Positions 41,620 through 51,766 are shown, counted from the first letter of the stretch. The stretch: 64,000 bases of DNA from Treponema sp. (GCA_017549025.1 JAFYWB010000068.1:124001-188000); one strand, 5' to 3'. Notes: generated by a model from the letters alone, not told the origin. Program-made: numbers and translations.

Positions 41620-43172
41620 TACTGCTGACCTTTATGTTTTGCCTTTGTCTTGTACATATCCTCGTCTGCCTTTTTGAAGCAGGCCGCAAAGTCGGTATTG
41701 GCGGAAGTTGCAGTGCTGATTCCGATGGAAATGCCAATGTTGTGGGGAGCAAACTCCTGATGCTGAGCTACACGAGACTCAATGCCTTTGGCAATGGCCT
41801 GAGCCACCAAGGCGGGAGTTTTATACAACACCACGAGGAATTCGTCGCCTCCCAGCCGGAAGATAAGATTTTCCTTTTTCACTTGAGAGCATATTTCTCG
41901 GTAGCAGGTGAGGATATATTCATCTCCCCTAGCATGTCCTAAAACATCGTTGATAGTTTTTAGGTTGTCCAAGTCGCACATTAGCAGAGACACAGGAAAA
42001 ACGTCTGACGCCGTTGGTTCATTTTGCTTCAGCTCCAAAAAATGGCGGTTGTAGCACTGGCACAGGGAGTCTCGGAATGCCTTGTTTTCCAAAACGGTAA
42101 AGAAATTCTGGATTGATGTGAGGGGCACCAACATCATAACGTGACCTTGGTTTTTAAGATGCTCCTCGTCGCTAATTTCCTGCTCCTGCAAAAAGAACAG
42201 AGTTTTATCATCCTTTTTCTGGATGAACCTATTTGTGCCCCGATACTCGGTGGCTTGCAGTGGCACATCGATTTCAAAGGTGGTAAATTGGCGTAGCAGG
42301 TCATTTTTTTTGAAAAAGTAAAATCCCTTAGTTCTTCTTGAAGTAAAAAACTCCTTGCCTTTTTTGTTAAAGTGAACAATGATATCGTTCTTGTTCAAGA
42401 TAAATACTGGAAAGGGAATGGTTTCCAGCAAGGCGGACTGTCCCTGAATAATAATTTGCTCAGAGGTGTCGTAGTACAGGGTAAAGAACAGTAGCACCAT
42501 ACAAAGGGTAACGGTAATAGGTGGAATCCAGAAGAATATATTATTGTATTCATTGAAGGTCACAAACATGTTCTGACCAATAAAGAGCAATGCAGCTACA
42601 ATGGCGAGTTTATTTCCTGTGGTCGCTTCTTGTGGCTGCTTAATAATCTTGTATAAAAGCACTGCACTTCCCAGCACAACTGTTGCATAGCTGTAGATAA
42701 TGTAGATATAGAATAGGAAATGATACTGCTCCAGTATGTCTCTATAGGGAATGTAGATAATTTCATTGGTAAAGGTGATAGAATACTTTTGCAAAGGTGG
42801 AAAAAGCACAAAAATGGAGAAGATACAGGGAAAGATGAAAATCCATCGCAGGGATTTTATCAGCTCCTTTTTGTGGGGAAAGACATAAGAAAAACAGAAC
42901 CTCATAAAGGCAGGCCCACCAAAGGAAATGGTGGCATAAATGAGGGGACTGATGTGGGGAAGAAGTTCGTCATTGGGATAAATAAAGAATACACTTCCAA
43001 AGAAGCCCCACAGTCCTATGGCAACGATAAAATAAAGAAAATATTTGAATGCAGGTATATGGGATTGCCTATTAGTACACAGAAGAATGAGAACAAGGGC
43101 ACAAAGGGCTATGATTGCACGTAAGGCTCCTTGCAGGGCTGTTAGATACTGTACTAATGTAATTGTCTCCAT
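41619..43172 (-). CDS. Membrane diguanylate cyclase, first of three tandem paralogues
   Basis: 517 residues with the same seven-helix, PAS-like (TIPFPVFILNKNDIIVHFNKKG), GGDEF layout, but more diverged from the other two. The active site FRLGGDEFLVVL is intact; the I-site position reads KKEN. Upstream, TATAAT ends eight bases before the ATG at 43172 and there is no ribosome binding site, so the operon mRNA may have almost no leader. The membrane domains resemble no sensor family I can name with certainty. Confidence 0.9.
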   Translation of the reverse strand: METITLVQYLTALQGALRAIIALCALVLILLCTNRQSHIPAFKYFLYFIVAIGLWGFFGSVFFIYPNDELLPHISPLIYATISFGGPAFMRFCFSYVFPHKKELIKSLRWIFIFPCIFSIFVLFPPLQKYSITFTNEIIYIPYRDILEQYHFLFYIYIIYSYATVVLGSAVLLYKIIKQPQEATTGNKLAIVAALLFIGQNMFVTFNEYNNIFFWIPPITVTLCMVLLFFTLYYDTSEQIIIQGQSALLETIPFPVFILNKNDIIVHFNKKGKEFFTSRRTKGFYFFKKNDLLRQFTTFEIDVPLQATEYRGTNRFIQKKDDKTLFFLQEQEISDEEHLKNQGHVMMLVPLTSIQNFFTVLENKAFRDSLCQCYNRHFLELKQNEPTASDVFPVSLLMCDLDNLKTINDVLGHARGDEYILTCYREICSQVKKENLIFRLGGDEFLVVLYKTPALVAQAIAKGIESRVAQHQEFAPHNIGISIGISTATSANTDFAACFKKADEDMYKTKAKHKGQQ

Positions 43173-43267
43173 GATGAACTATTATAACTCATTTCCCATA
43201 AAAAAACTATTCGTTTGGAGAAAAAAGTGATTTTATCCTGTGGTTAAAAGGGAAACCGAGGGGGGTA

Positions 43268-43453
43268 TTATCCCAATACTTTATTAATCTCTCTTTTTAT
43301 ATCTTCTTTTAGCAGAGTGTGTAATTTTTCTATAATTTCTGCTTTGAAATCTTCCCTATCATTTTTTATGGAATTTTCAAGACATCCATTTTCATCGAAT
43401 AATAACATTGGTTTAATCTCCAAGACTTCAGCTATTTTTTCTAGGAAATAGTA
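43268..43453 (-). pseudogene. C-terminal remnant of an Xre-type regulator
   Basis: Sixty-one codons read YYFLEKIAEVLEIKPMLLFD, then ENGCLENSIKNDRED and a Lys/Glu-rich end, closing at TAA 43268. This is the part that normally follows the HTH in small Xre regulators. A TAG sits directly before the fragment and the HTH is missing. In the next 110 bp, on the plus strand at about 43463-43564, lies a start-less open stretch (FTLKNRPSLVMYLHFTRKF) that I cannot assign; it may be the other side of an insertion or deletion. Confidence 0.6.
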
Positions 43454-43591
43454 CTAAAAACCCAAAAAACAGGCTTCACCAACCAGCTGTACGTGGAATT
43501 TACCCTTAAAAACCGTCCATCCCTTGTGATGTATCTCCATTTTACCCGAAAATTTACCCTTTGACTAGCAAAATGATGTTAGAAAAAAACA

Positions 43592-43939
43592 CTACATAGG
43601 GTGACTGTCTACATATAAGGTATCCGAACTTATATCTATTTTGTTTTGCCAGTTTTCCTCGCTATTTATACTGGGATCCTTATCCCAAGACACCACAGAA
43701 TTTGAATCCAAATATACTTTATTGAAAATCTGCCAGTCAGCAAGACATTCAAAAACAGTATTTGGTTGTATAAGTTCTTTCATGTTAAATATTTTTTTTT
43801 CATTATTATCAAAAAGAAGAGAAATGGAAAAATCCTCATGAGCCTTTACATCCACAATACGCCTTCTGCCAGAAACAAAATATTCAGCCATCTTTGGAGA
43901 GAAACCTTTACTAATATACCAATCTACTGTTTTGTTCAT
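43592..43939 (-). CDS. DUF2442 protein, second gene of a DUF4160/DUF2442 pair
   Basis: 115 residues. The part VKAHEDFSISLLFDNNEKKIF through VYLDSNSVVSWDKDPSINSE fits DUF2442, a small beta-rich family usually found next to DUF4160. An N-terminal 30-residue extension (WYISKGFSPKMAEYFVSGR) precedes it. It follows DUF4160 by 6 bp. Such pairs are spread among mobile and toxin-antitoxin-like loci; which partner is toxic, if any, is not established by the sequence. Confidence 0.8.
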   Translation of the reverse strand: MNKTVDWYISKGFSPKMAEYFVSGRRRIVDVKAHEDFSISLLFDNNEKKIFNMKELIQPNTVFECLADWQIFNKVYLDSNSVVSWDKDPSINSEENWQNKIDISSDTLYVDSHPM

Positions 43940-43945
43940 AGTGGC

Positions 43946-44206
43946 CTAATGCAAAGGATCTATAGGAAATAACTCCTGCTTTGCAGCAGCTAATTCCCAA
44001 TCTTCAAGCAATTCACTTTGATGAAAAGCAGCCCATCCCAAGACCATTTTCTGTTGTTTAGAAGGGATTTGCCCGTCAAGAACCTCTATGTCATTAATCG
44101 AGACGATGATTTCTTCTCCCGCATAGCTTGCATGAAAGTGAGGGGGCATGTGATCATTCCAGTTAATATATATCTTTATTCCTCTAAAGTAGCTTATAGT
44201 TGGCAT
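43946..44206 (-). CDS. DUF4160 protein, first gene of a DUF4160/DUF2442 pair
   Basis: 86 residues, ATG 44206 with TAGGAG upstream. The motif FRGIKIYINWNDHMPPHFHASYAG is the hallmark of DUF4160 (WxxxHxPPHFHaxY), with conserved histidines near residues 19, 23 and 25 that could form an active or metal site. The rest contains WAAFHQSELLEDWELA, also typical. The small size and pairing suggest a toxin-antitoxin-like or regulatory module. Confidence 0.82.
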   Translation of the reverse strand: MPTISYFRGIKIYINWNDHMPPHFHASYAGEEIIVSINDIEVLDGQIPSKQQKMVLGWAAFHQSELLEDWELAAAKQELFPIDPLH

Positions 44207-44319
44207 AAAATCTCCTACACCAAGAATTTATTACAACAATGGCGTACTGTCAAGGTTCATGAATGTTCATATTTGTATTTGTGGGAATAATAATATAGCT
44301 ATTTAAGATGTAAATATCC

Positions 44320-44505
44320 CTATCTTCGTTTATACCAAGTTCGCATTATAATGTAATATAAAAAAAGATAAGAACAAATAAATAAAAAATCAGACAACTT
44401 CTCATTTAATCTTAAATCTAAAAGTTTATTAAGACTAAACCATAATACAAGATTTAAGATGGCAGATACAATATTTAACAGCAAAAAAATTAATCCTTCT
44501 TTCAT
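44320..44505 (-). CDS. Small two-helix membrane protein
   Basis: 61 residues with two hydrophobic helices (about 4-25 and 38-55) and a basic end (RTWYKRR). It starts three bases after a gene remnant, from which its translation may once have been coupled. Size and place suggest an immunity-type or accessory protein left from a larger locus, but this is inference. Confidence 0.4.
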   Translation of the reverse strand: MKEGLIFLLLNIVSAILNLVLWFSLNKLLDLRLNEKLSDFLFICSYLFLYYIIMRTWYKRR

Positions 44506-44508
44506 TAC

Positions 44509-44598
44509 TCACCATTCCAACTTTTTTATATCAATCATAGTTGGAATTACATTTTCCCCAGCAACACCTGCTGTACCTGCCCAACTAGGTTGAATGAT
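44509..44598 (-). pseudogene. C-terminal remnant of an unidentified gene
   Basis: An in-frame tail reads IIQPSWAGTAGVAGENVIP and then TMIDIKKLEW before TGA at 44509. There is no start or ribosome binding site, and further upstream the likely reading moves to another frame (AEKIMICKLKDNFQDIQEK), suggesting a frameshift. It directly precedes the small membrane protein gene. Confidence 0.4.
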
Positions 44599-44683
44599 AT
44601 TGAATAGGCTTCTCTTGAATATCCTGAAAATTATCCTTTAGTTTACAAATCATAATTTTTTCAGCTTATTGTAATACAAAAAA

Positions 44684-45742
44684 TCACAAAATCAGCATGG
44701 CATCCCCGTAGGAAAAGAATCGGTACCGCTGCTCCACCGCTTGTTGGTAGGCTGCCATAATCCGTTCTTTTCCCGCAAAGGCACTTACTAGCATCAGCAA
44801 GGTGGATTCTGGGGTGTGAAAGTTGGTAAAAAGCTTGTCCACCACTTTAAACTGGTAGCCAGGATAGATGAAGATATTGGTGGATTTTGAGCCAGATTCC
44901 AGCTGCTGGGTTTCTTGGTTCCAGGCTGACTCCAAGGTTCGCACGGAGGTGGTTCCAACAGCCAAGATGGGGCGTCCTTCTGCCTTTGCCTGATTAACGG
45001 CTTGGGCTGTTTGGGGGCTTATTGAATAGGTTTCGTAGTGCATGGCATGGTCTTCCAGTCGCTCTGCACGCACTGGCAAAAAGGTTCCCAAGCCCACGTG
45101 GAGGGTAACCCAGGCCTTTTGGATACCAGCCTTGTCTAGGGTTTCTAGCATTTCTGTGGTAAAATGGAGGCCCGCTGTGGGACAGGCTGCAGAACCAGTT
45201 TCTGTGGCGTAGACGTTTTGGTAGCGCTGGCTGTCTTCAGCGGTGTCTTCCCGTCGAATGTAGGGTGGCAGGGGAATGTGACCGTTTGCCTCAAACCAGT
45301 CCTCGGTAATGGGGAAGGGAAAGGCCAAGGTGCGGAATTCGGTGCCTGTGTCCGAGGGATTTTCCACAATGGTGGCTACTGTTCCGTCTGCAAACTGGTA
45401 CTGGTGGCCGCTCTTTTGTTTTTTTGCGTTTTTAACCATGGTTTTCCAAAAGCAACAGGCACCTGTAGCTACTGGTGGTTCTACAGGCTGGAGAAAAAGG
45501 AATTCAGTGGGGCGGCCAGTGGTGTCTTTGATGCCGTAGACACGGGAGCGGCGCACCTTGGAGTTGTTGAACACCATCAAGGCATTGGAGGGAATGAGGC
45601 TGGGTAGGTCTGCCATCTGGTGGTGGACCACCTGTCCTGTAGCTCTGTCAAGGAGCATGAGTCTGTCTTGCCCCCGCACCTGGGGTGGATGTTGGGCCAC
45701 AAGCTCTGGTGGCAAGTCAAAATAAAAGTCTTTCGTCAGCAT
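44684..45742 (-). CDS. queA: S-adenosylmethionine:tRNA ribosyltransferase-isomerase
   Basis: Transfers the ribosyl part of SAM to 7-aminomethyl-deazaguanine in tRNA, the penultimate step to queuosine. 352 residues from ATG 45742: [33 protein letters not shown] (family NxTxVxxARL, here with Ser-Lys), [23 protein letters not shown] and [10 protein letters not shown] are diagnostic, ending with the [15 protein letters not shown] region. It overlaps the 3' end of ruvB by 26 bp in another frame. The longer reading from 45799 lies inside ruvB. Confidence 0.94.
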   Translation of the reverse strand: MLTKDFYFDLPPELVAQHPPQVRGQDRLMLLDRATGQVVHHQMADLPSLIPSNALMVFNNSKVRRSRVYGIKDTTGRPTEFLFLQPVEPPVATGACCFWKTMVKNAKKQKSGHQYQFADGTVATIVENPSDTGTEFRTLAFPFPITEDWFEANGHIPLPPYIRREDTAEDSQRYQNVYATETGSAACPTAGLHFTTEMLETLDKAGIQKAWVTLHVGLGTFLPVRAERLEDHAMHYETYSISPQTAQAVNQAKAEGRPILAVGTTSVRTLESAWNQETQQLESGSKSTNIFIYPGYQFKVVDKLFTNFHTPESTLLMLVSAFAGKERIMAAYQQAVEQRYRFFSYGDAMLIL

Positions 45743-46769
45743 GGTATCGTCCCTGTACTCCAAGATGTTGGTATGTTTTTTCTGTAACAATGCGGCCACG
45801 GGGAGTCCGTTGCAACAGTCCGCACTGAATCAAATATGGTTCGTAGTAGTCTTCCAGAGTATCCATGGATTCTCCAATGGAAATAGCCAAGGTTTCCGCT
45901 CCCACAGGTCCTCCGCCAAAGTTCTGGATAATGGAAAGCAAGATTTCTCTGTCGTAGCGTTCTAGCCCCAAGGAATCGATTTCAAGACGCTGGAGTCCCA
46001 GCTCTGCAATTTCCTTTGTGATGGTGCAGCTGTAGGGGCCGTCGGCGGGGTTCTTGGTTTTGCCTCCCAGCACCTGGGCAAAGTCCCTAATTCGGCGTAG
46101 CACTCGGTTGGCTACACGAGGAGTTCCTCGAGAACAGCCTGCCATGAGCAAAGCCGCATCCTGATGGATATTCACCTCCAAAATGTTGGCGGATCGCTGG
46201 ATAATGGCTGCTAGCTCCTCTTGGGTGTAAAAGCTGAATCGCTGCACAATACCGAATCGGCTGATAAGGGGACTTGAAACCATGCCCGCCTTGGTGGTGG
46301 CTCCCACTAGGGTAAACCGTGGAATGGGAATGCGAACGGTACGGGCTGCAGCTCCCTGGCCAATAATCCAGTCTAGCTCGTAGTCCTCCATGGCAATGTA
46401 GAGCATTTCCTCAATGGCGGGCTTTAGGCGGTGAATCTCATCGATGAAAAAAACCGTGCCCTCGGTAATGGTGGAAAGGATGCCGGCCAAGTCCTTGGGC
46501 TTTTCTAGGGCTGGAGCACTAGTTACCTTGAACTCAGCTCCTAGCTCTTGAGCGGTAATCTGGGCCAGCGTGGTTTTTCCCAGTCCCGGAGGCCCAATGA
46601 GAAAGAGGTGGTCCATGGCTTCCCCACGGCTTTTTGCAGCCTCTATACAGACGGCAAGATTTTCCTTCACCATCTTCTGCCCCAAAAATTCATTCAGGAA
46701 CTGGGGCCGCAGGCTTATATTTTGAGAATCCTCTTCCATGGGAATATTTGCACGTAAAATCTCGTTCAT
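45717..46769 (-). CDS. ruvB: Holliday junction ATP-dependent helicase RuvB
   Basis: Hexameric AAA+ motor that drives branch migration with RuvA. 350 residues with [12 protein letters not shown], Walker [13 protein letters not shown], Walker B FIDEIHRL, sensor [11 protein letters not shown], the arginine-finger region [11 protein letters not shown] and C-terminal [22 protein letters not shown] precedes the ATG. It follows ruvA by 36 bp. Confidence 0.97.
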   Translation of the reverse strand: MNEILRANIPMEEDSQNISLRPQFLNEFLGQKMVKENLAVCIEAAKSRGEAMDHLFLIGPPGLGKTTLAQITAQELGAEFKVTSAPALEKPKDLAGILSTITEGTVFFIDEIHRLKPAIEEMLYIAMEDYELDWIIGQGAAARTVRIPIPRFTLVGATTKAGMVSSPLISRFGIVQRFSFYTQEELAAIIQRSANILEVNIHQDAALLMAGCSRGTPRVANRVLRRIRDFAQVLGGKTKNPADGPYSCTITKEIAELGLQRLEIDSLGLERYDREILLSIIQNFGGGPVGAETLAISIGESMDTLEDYYEPYLIQCGLLQRTPRGRIVTEKTYQHLGVQGRYHADERLLF

Positions 46770-46805
46770 GGCGTCCTTTTTTACGCTGGTGTTATCCAGC
46801 CTAGA

Positions 46806-47414
46806 TTATGCCAGCTCCACAATGGCTTTGCGGAACAAGAGTTCTTCCTGCTGACTGGGAGTCTTACCCTGCAATTCCTGAGAGAGCTCCTGTTCCAGCC
46901 GACTGAGAACCGCCTCGCAGTCCCGCTTGTCGTAGCCCATGTCTGCCAGTGCCTGTACCACATCCTGCCAGCGGGTGGTGGCCGCCGTCTGCCGAGAAGG
47001 AGCTGTTTCGCCAAAGCTCAGCTTTCCCTTTAGTGCCAGCATCATCTTTTGGGCAGTTTTTTTGCCTACGCCAGGAAGCCGCTCTAGCTGAGCCAAATCC
47101 TCGCTGTCCAGAGCCTGGGAAAGCTGCTGGGGAGAAATACCAGACATGATTTTTAAAGCACCCTTGGCACCAACTCCGTCCACCTTCAGCAAATCCAGAA
47201 AAAGACTTCGCTCTTGGTCAGAAACAAAGCCAAAAAGCTTCATGGTGTCTTCTCGGTGTAAAAGCCAGGTGAACACTCGCCCCTGACTTCCCACTGGGGG
47301 AAAGGCGTCTAGGCTTGAATCGGGAACGGCAATGTCCCATTCAATTCCCCCTGTTTCAAGATGTAGGCATTGGGGCAACTTTGCGGTGATGGTTCCAGTA
47401 AGGCTATTGAACAT
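46806..47414 (-). CDS. ruvA: Holliday junction DNA-binding protein RuvA
   Basis: 202 residues from ATG 47414. RuvA tetramers bind four-way junctions and load RuvB. It opens MFNSLTGTITAKLPQCLHLE (OB-fold), with HhH motifs LLKVDGVGAKGALKIMSG and LERLPGVGKKTAQKMMLAL, and a C-terminal RuvB-binding domain (WQDVVQALADMGYDKRDCEA). The start has no ribosome binding site; TATAAT ends six bases before it, so the message is predicted leaderless. An upstream ATG at 47477 would lie upstream of this promoter. Confidence 0.95.
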   Translation of the reverse strand: MFNSLTGTITAKLPQCLHLETGGIEWDIAVPDSSLDAFPPVGSQGRVFTWLLHREDTMKLFGFVSDQERSLFLDLLKVDGVGAKGALKIMSGISPQQLSQALDSEDLAQLERLPGVGKKTAQKMMLALKGKLSFGETAPSRQTAATTRWQDVVQALADMGYDKRDCEAVLSRLEQELSQELQGKTPSQQEELLFRKAIVELA

Positions 47415-47420
47415 GGCTTG

Positions 47421-47450
47421 ATTATAGCGGAAAAGGGGAGGAAAGGCCAA
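47421..47450 (-). promoter_or_regulatory. ruvAB-queA promoter, predicted leaderless
   Basis: Minus strand TTGGCC (47450-47445), 18 bp, consensus TATAAT (47426-47421), then CAAGCC and the ruvA ATG. Confidence 0.65.
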
Positions 47451-47602
47451 GGTGATAGAAAAAGAAAAAATTAACAATATAAGAGAAAATAGAGGTAAAT
47501 GGTGTACTCTACTTGAGCATTTTGTTTTTTAGTCGTATATTAGAACTATTCAATAAAAGCAATTTCATAGAATTGCATTCTCTTGTATTGAGGTTAAGTA
47601 GT

Positions 47603-49405
47603 ATGAAGATGAACATCAGAACAAGAATAACCATCATTGTAGGTGGAGGACTTTTAGCCCTTTTGATGATTAACATTATCGGTGTTATGCGGATGATGGA
47701 GGTTAATCATAAACTGCAGGAGATGACAGAAATAAACTCTGTAAAGCAGCGATATGCCATTAACTTTCGTGGAAGTGTTCACGACAGGTCCATCCGTGTT
47801 CGAGACTATGTTTTGCTAGGTAATGCCAGCGACCGAGAGGTTGTTCTTTCAGAAATAGAGGAATTGGAGCAATTTTATCTAGAGTCAGAGCAGCTTTTGA
47901 ATCAGATGATTGCCAGTGATTCTTCCGTTACCCAGAACGAGCGGGATATGATTTCTGAAATCAACCAGTCCAAGGTGTTTCTCACCCCCTTTATCGAAAA
48001 TATCATTTCCTTGGTGAAGCAGGACAAACGGGATGATGCCTATATCATCCTCATGGCCACAGCTCGACCAGAATTCCAAAAGTGGCTGGACAGAATTAAC
48101 GTGTACATTGATTATCAAGAGGACAACAACCAGGAAATTACCAACTACCTGCTGCATCGTTCCAACAGCTTCCAGCGGCTCATGACCATTATCACCATAT
48201 TGTCTGGTATTTTTGGTGTGCTGGCCTTTATCTGGATGATTCGCTCCGTGCAGCCTCTGGGTACTGTAGCTAAGGCGCTGGACGAGATTGCAGCTGGTGA
48301 GGGCGACCTGCGGGTGAAGCTGGAGGTTTCCTCCAAGGATGAGATTGGTATGGTGGCAGAGCACTTCAACGTGTTCATTTCCTCCCTGCACAACATCATC
48401 TCTACCGTTAAGAAGTCTGTTGTAAGCCTGTCAGTTACAAGCCGTGGCCTTACCTCCAGCATGACTACTGCCCAGGGAGCCTTGGACAAGATTACTGGTG
48501 CTATTTCCATGGTTCAAGGCCAGATGAATACCCAATCCTCTGCGGTGTCCGACGTTTCCAACACCATTCAGGATATTGGCAGCAAGGTTTCCAACTTGAA
48601 CAACATCATCGAGGAACAGACCTCCAGTGTAAACGACAGCGTTTCCTCTGTGGAGCAGATGCTGGCAAACATTCAGTCTGTTACCGATGCCCTTGCTCGT
48701 AGCACCACCCAGTTTGAAAACCTTTCACGGGTATCCGAGATTGGATTCCAGAAGATTGCCGACGTGCAGTCCAAGGTTATGGACATTTCAGGCAAGTCCC
48801 GCAGTATGTCCGAGGCAAACGCCGTTATCGACAACATTGCTGCCCAAACAAACCTGTTGGCCATGAATGCTGCCATTGAGGCAGCCCACGCAGGAGAAGC
48901 TGGTCGTGGATTTGCCGTTGTTGCTGGGGAAATCAGAAAGCTGGCAGAAAGCTCCTCTGCCCAGTCCAAGTCAATTTCTGCTGCCTTGAAGGAGCTGGTG
49001 GCTTCTATTACCGACGTAGTAGACACCTCCCAGACCTTGAGCAAAGCCTTTGAGGATGTGCGAAATGCCATTGCCGTTTTGGCCGATGAGCTGCGCATCG
49101 TGCAAAATGTTATGGATCAGCAGAGTGCGGGAAATCGCCGAGTACAAAACTCCTTTGATACAATCCATCGCTTGAACAATGAGGTTCGCTCCAGTGCTGC
49201 TCAGATGGCTTCTGGTAGCCAGAGCATTTTGGCAAAGACTGCGGACTTAGTGGCAATTACCAATGAAATCAACGATTCCATGTCCAAGATGACTTCCAGT
49301 GCGGAGGAAATTGGAGAGGCAGTTGGCAACGTTGTATCTCTTAGTAAGACTACAGAGCAGGGTGTTCAGACTGTTAAGGCTCAAATCGGCCGTTTTGTAC
49401 TGTAG
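47603..49405 (+). CDS. Methyl-accepting chemotaxis protein
   Basis: 600 residues from ATG 47603 (GAGG upstream). Layout: a membrane helix (about 8-29), a periplasmic four-helix-bundle-type sensor domain (about 30-185), a second helix (about 190-213), a HAMP domain ([20 protein letters not shown], near 215-265), and a long cytoplasmic coiled coil with the conserved hairpin tip [20 protein letters not shown] near 410-430, then [14 protein letters not shown]. It senses a periplasmic ligand and controls the CheA kinase. There is no CheR-tethering pentapeptide at the C-terminus (ends GRFVL). The 3' end overlaps the convergent maturase gene by 32 bp. Confidence 0.95.
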   Translation: MKMNIRTRITIIVGGGLLALLMINIIGVMRMMEVNHKLQEMTEINSVKQRYAINFRGSVHDRSIRVRDYVLLGNASDREVVLSEIEELEQFYLESEQLLNQMIASDSSVTQNERDMISEINQSKVFLTPFIENIISLVKQDKRDDAYIILMATARPEFQKWLDRINVYIDYQEDNNQEITNYLLHRSNSFQRLMTIITILSGIFGVLAFIWMIRSVQPLGTVAKALDEIAAGEGDLRVKLEVSSKDEIGMVAEHFNVFISSLHNIISTVKKSVVSLSVTSRGLTSSMTTAQGALDKITGAISMVQGQMNTQSSAVSDVSNTIQDIGSKVSNLNNIIEEQTSSVNDSVSSVEQMLANIQSVTDALARSTTQFENLSRVSEIGFQKIADVQSKVMDISGKSRSMSEANAVIDNIAAQTNLLAMNAAIEAAHAGEAGRGFAVVAGEIRKLAESSSAQSKSISAALKELVASITDVVDTSQTLSKAFEDVRNAIAVLADELRIVQNVMDQQSAGNRRVQNSFDTIHRLNNEVRSSAAQMASGSQSILAKTADLVAITNEINDSMSKMTSSAEEIGEAVGNVVSLSKTTEQGVQTVKAQIGRFVL

Positions 49406-50606
49406 TTAGCAGGTAAGTGAAAAAATCCTTTCGTCCCTGGCAATGCTTGTGCAAGGTCAGGGAATGAGGATTTTCTTCTTCGTGGCGAAGGGAAGGCTCT
49501 CGTTCGCGGCGGCAGCCACCACGGCACAGGCCTAGTACGGGGCAGGTGGTACATGCATCCTCCCGCTTTTGAGAAGAAACAAGAAATTCCTGCATAACAG
49601 GATGATAAAAAAGTTCTTTTAATCCCATTTCCTTGATATTTCCAATGTACCAGTTGTCGCTGCAATAAAAGTCGCAGGGATAGAGGCTGCCGTCTGCTTC
49701 CACCGTAATGGTTGCGGGGCAGTAGCCCATCATACCGCATTGCTCTGGCATCCTTCCTTGGAGCATAGCCAAAAGATTGTCGTAAAATCGAATGGAAATT
49801 TCTTTTCCTTGGCAAAGATCCTGCCAATAGAGCTGGAAAAAGGTCTTGTTCAACTGGCTGTATTCCTGATTGGTGAGGCAAAAGGTGGTGTCCGAAGCAT
49901 CTGGTGGAATGCAATAGATAAACTGGAGCTGGTTCAACTGGTGGCTCTGGAACCAACGGTAAATCTCCACTTCCTTGCCCGCCCAAGCTCTAGTTACCAC
50001 GGAAAGCACCGAAAATGGAATCTTGTATGACTTCAGCAGCTGGATGGCGTCCATCACTTGTTGGTGACTATCCTGTGCAGCTGGATACTTCCGATACTGA
50101 TTGTGGATTTCTGGCGGGCCATCTAGGGAGACACCGAGAATAAAATTATGTTCTGCAAAGAATTGACAAAACTCCTGCGTAATGAGGGTGCCGTTAGTTT
50201 GCACCATGTAGCAGGCTTGGCTTGGAGCTGAGTCTGCTTCTTGGCTTGGAACTTTGCCTGTTTCTTGGCCGTGGATCTGGGGCTGGAGCTGACTTTGGGC
50301 CTGTTTTTGGAGCTGCTTTTTTTGATGTTCCTGTACCTGCTGAACAAAGCTCTTGAAAAAATCCAATCCAGCCAGCAAGGGTTCACCTCCTTGGAACAGG
50401 TAGGTGACGGTGCCTCCACAGGCAAAATCCATAGTGGTGGCAATCAGTGCCTCCATCACTTCCTGGCCCATGATACCACGATTTGCCAGCTGGCGGTTGC
50501 AGGCTGTTTCAAGGTAAAAGCAATAGCTACAATGGAGATTACAAGCTGCAGAGGCTGGCTTTACCAGCACGGTAATGTTTCTCGGTTGTGGTGTGGCTTT
50601 GTTCAC
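49374..50606 (-). CDS. Anaerobic sulfatase-maturating enzyme (radical SAM/SPASM)
   Basis: 410 residues. Converts the active-site Cys (or Ser) of sulfatases to formylglycine without oxygen. The radical-SAM cluster is Cys22/Cys26/Cys29 in CNLHCSYC, with [23 protein letters not shown] and [15 protein letters not shown] after it. The SPASM clusters are in [26 protein letters not shown] and [16 protein letters not shown] (given as motifs). A Gln-rich insertion of about 37 residues (94-130) interrupts the radical-SAM core. The start is a GTG at 50606 with AGGAG upstream, overlapping the regulator stop as GTGA. Its partner is the sulfatase two genes upstream. Confidence 0.93.
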   Translation of the reverse strand: MNKATPQPRNITVLVKPASAACNLHCSYCFYLETACNRQLANRGIMGQEVMEALIATTMDFACGGTVTYLFQGGEPLLAGLDFFKSFVQQVQEHQKKQLQKQAQSQLQPQIHGQETGKVPSQEADSAPSQACYMVQTNGTLITQEFCQFFAEHNFILGVSLDGPPEIHNQYRKYPAAQDSHQQVMDAIQLLKSYKIPFSVLSVVTRAWAGKEVEIYRWFQSHQLNQLQFIYCIPPDASDTTFCLTNQEYSQLNKTFFQLYWQDLCQGKEISIRFYDNLLAMLQGRMPEQCGMMGYCPATITVEADGSLYPCDFYCSDNWYIGNIKEMGLKELFYHPVMQEFLVSSQKREDACTTCPVLGLCRGGCRREREPSLRHEEENPHSLTLHKHCQGRKDFFTYLLTTVQNGRFEP

Positions 50607-51718
50607 GGTGTTTCTCCTAGATCCTTGATAGAATTTCCCAGATGGATTTTTGGTGGAAACATAAAGGAAACCTCCTGGCTGTCATGGTGGCCATGGTGTA
50701 TCATGGTCATGACTCCTTGGGCCAGCTTCACTCCCATTTCGTAGCTGGGATGGATAGAGGTGGTAATACTTTGCTCCTGCCAGTTGTCGGCAGAATAGTC
50801 AAAGCTTACCACAGAATAATCCTGAGGAATGGACTTGTTGTGGGAAGCCAATACCTCCAAAAGCATTTCCAAAATCAAGTAGTTGCAGCAAACAATGGCG
50901 GTGCAGGAGGGGAGGGCTTTGATGAAATTCCACATCTCCTTCTTAAACTGCTTGGCATCCTTTAGGTCGTCCGTCATGCACCACTTAAAGTAGCTGTCAT
51001 CCATGTACACATTGTACTTAATCAAGGACTTGATAATGCCGTTGTATTTCTTGTTTCCCTGATAATTATCGTAGACAAAGAAGCCTGCAATATATTTATG
51101 TCCCTTGCATATCAGCTGGTACACCAGCTCCTGGGCACAGTTTTCATCGTCTACAATTACCTTGGGAAATTTGCTGTCACGATAGTAATTGTTGTAAAAG
51201 ATAACGGGAATATTGTCGTTATAGAGCTTTTCGTAGATGTCGGCATTGGGGCTGGCCGTACTGGCCTTTACTCCGTCAATAATCAAAGCGTCAAAGCCAG
51301 AGGAACAGGCTGCAAGACATCGCCGCTCGTTGAGAATCTTATTTTCCGTAAAAAAGATTCTCACCTCAATGTCTTCCTTCTGAAATACATCCCGCACACC
51401 AGCTAAAATCTTGTAAATTGAATTTTTATCCTGTCCCTGTACAATAAGGGCCACCTTCTTGCTTTCTGTTTCTGGCAGGGAGCTGTTGTGGATAGAATAG
51501 CTGGTGTTAAAAAAAGTGCCACTTCCCCGCAGGGTGTACACAAAGCCTTCTTTTTCCAAGCAGGCAATGGCAGTTCGTACGGTTTGTCGGCTTACGTTGA
51601 ATTTCCTACAGAGAAAATGCTCCGAGGGCATTTTATTGGTGTCGGTGAATTTATGTTCATCGATAAAGGAACGAAGATAGGAGGATATAAGCTGATATTT
51701 TTTTTCTCTTTGTGCCAT
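50603..51718 (-). CDS. GntR-type regulator with LacI-like ligand domain
   Basis: 371 residues, ATG 51718 with AGGAGG upstream. A GntR winged helix comes first (YQLISSYLRSFIDEH, KMPSEHFLCRKFNVSRQTVRTAI in part, FVYTLRGSGTFF), then a periplasmic-binding-protein-like domain (KKVALIVQGQ, FDALIIDGVKAS, VIVDDENCAQELVYQLICKGHKYIAGFF) as in AraR. Such hybrids bind a sugar or other small ligand and release DNA. It lies between the sulfatase and the maturase genes, so the likely ligand is the sulfated substrate or its product. Confidence 0.9.
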   Translation of the reverse strand: MAQREKKYQLISSYLRSFIDEHKFTDTNKMPSEHFLCRKFNVSRQTVRTAIACLEKEGFVYTLRGSGTFFNTSYSIHNSSLPETESKKVALIVQGQDKNSIYKILAGVRDVFQKEDIEVRIFFTENKILNERRCLAACSSGFDALIIDGVKASTASPNADIYEKLYNDNIPVIFYNNYYRDSKFPKVIVDDENCAQELVYQLICKGHKYIAGFFVYDNYQGNKKYNGIIKSLIKYNVYMDDSYFKWCMTDDLKDAKQFKKEMWNFIKALPSCTAIVCCNYLILEMLLEVLASHNKSIPQDYSVVSFDYSADNWQEQSITTSIHPSYEMGVKLAQGVMTMIHHGHHDSQEVSFMFPPKIHLGNSIKDLGETP

Positions 51719-51735
51719 ATTCCTCCTGAGTGAAA

Positions 51736-51766
51736 AGGAGAGCTTACCTTGTTGGTAAGCCCTCCT
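51736..51766 (-). terminator. Hairpin between the sulfatase and regulator genes
   Basis: AGGAGGGCTTACC pairs with GGTAAGCTCTCCT over 13 positions (one mismatch), loop AACAA, followed by four T on the minus strand. It is probably a partial terminator or RNA-stability element inside the operon. Confidence 0.6.
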
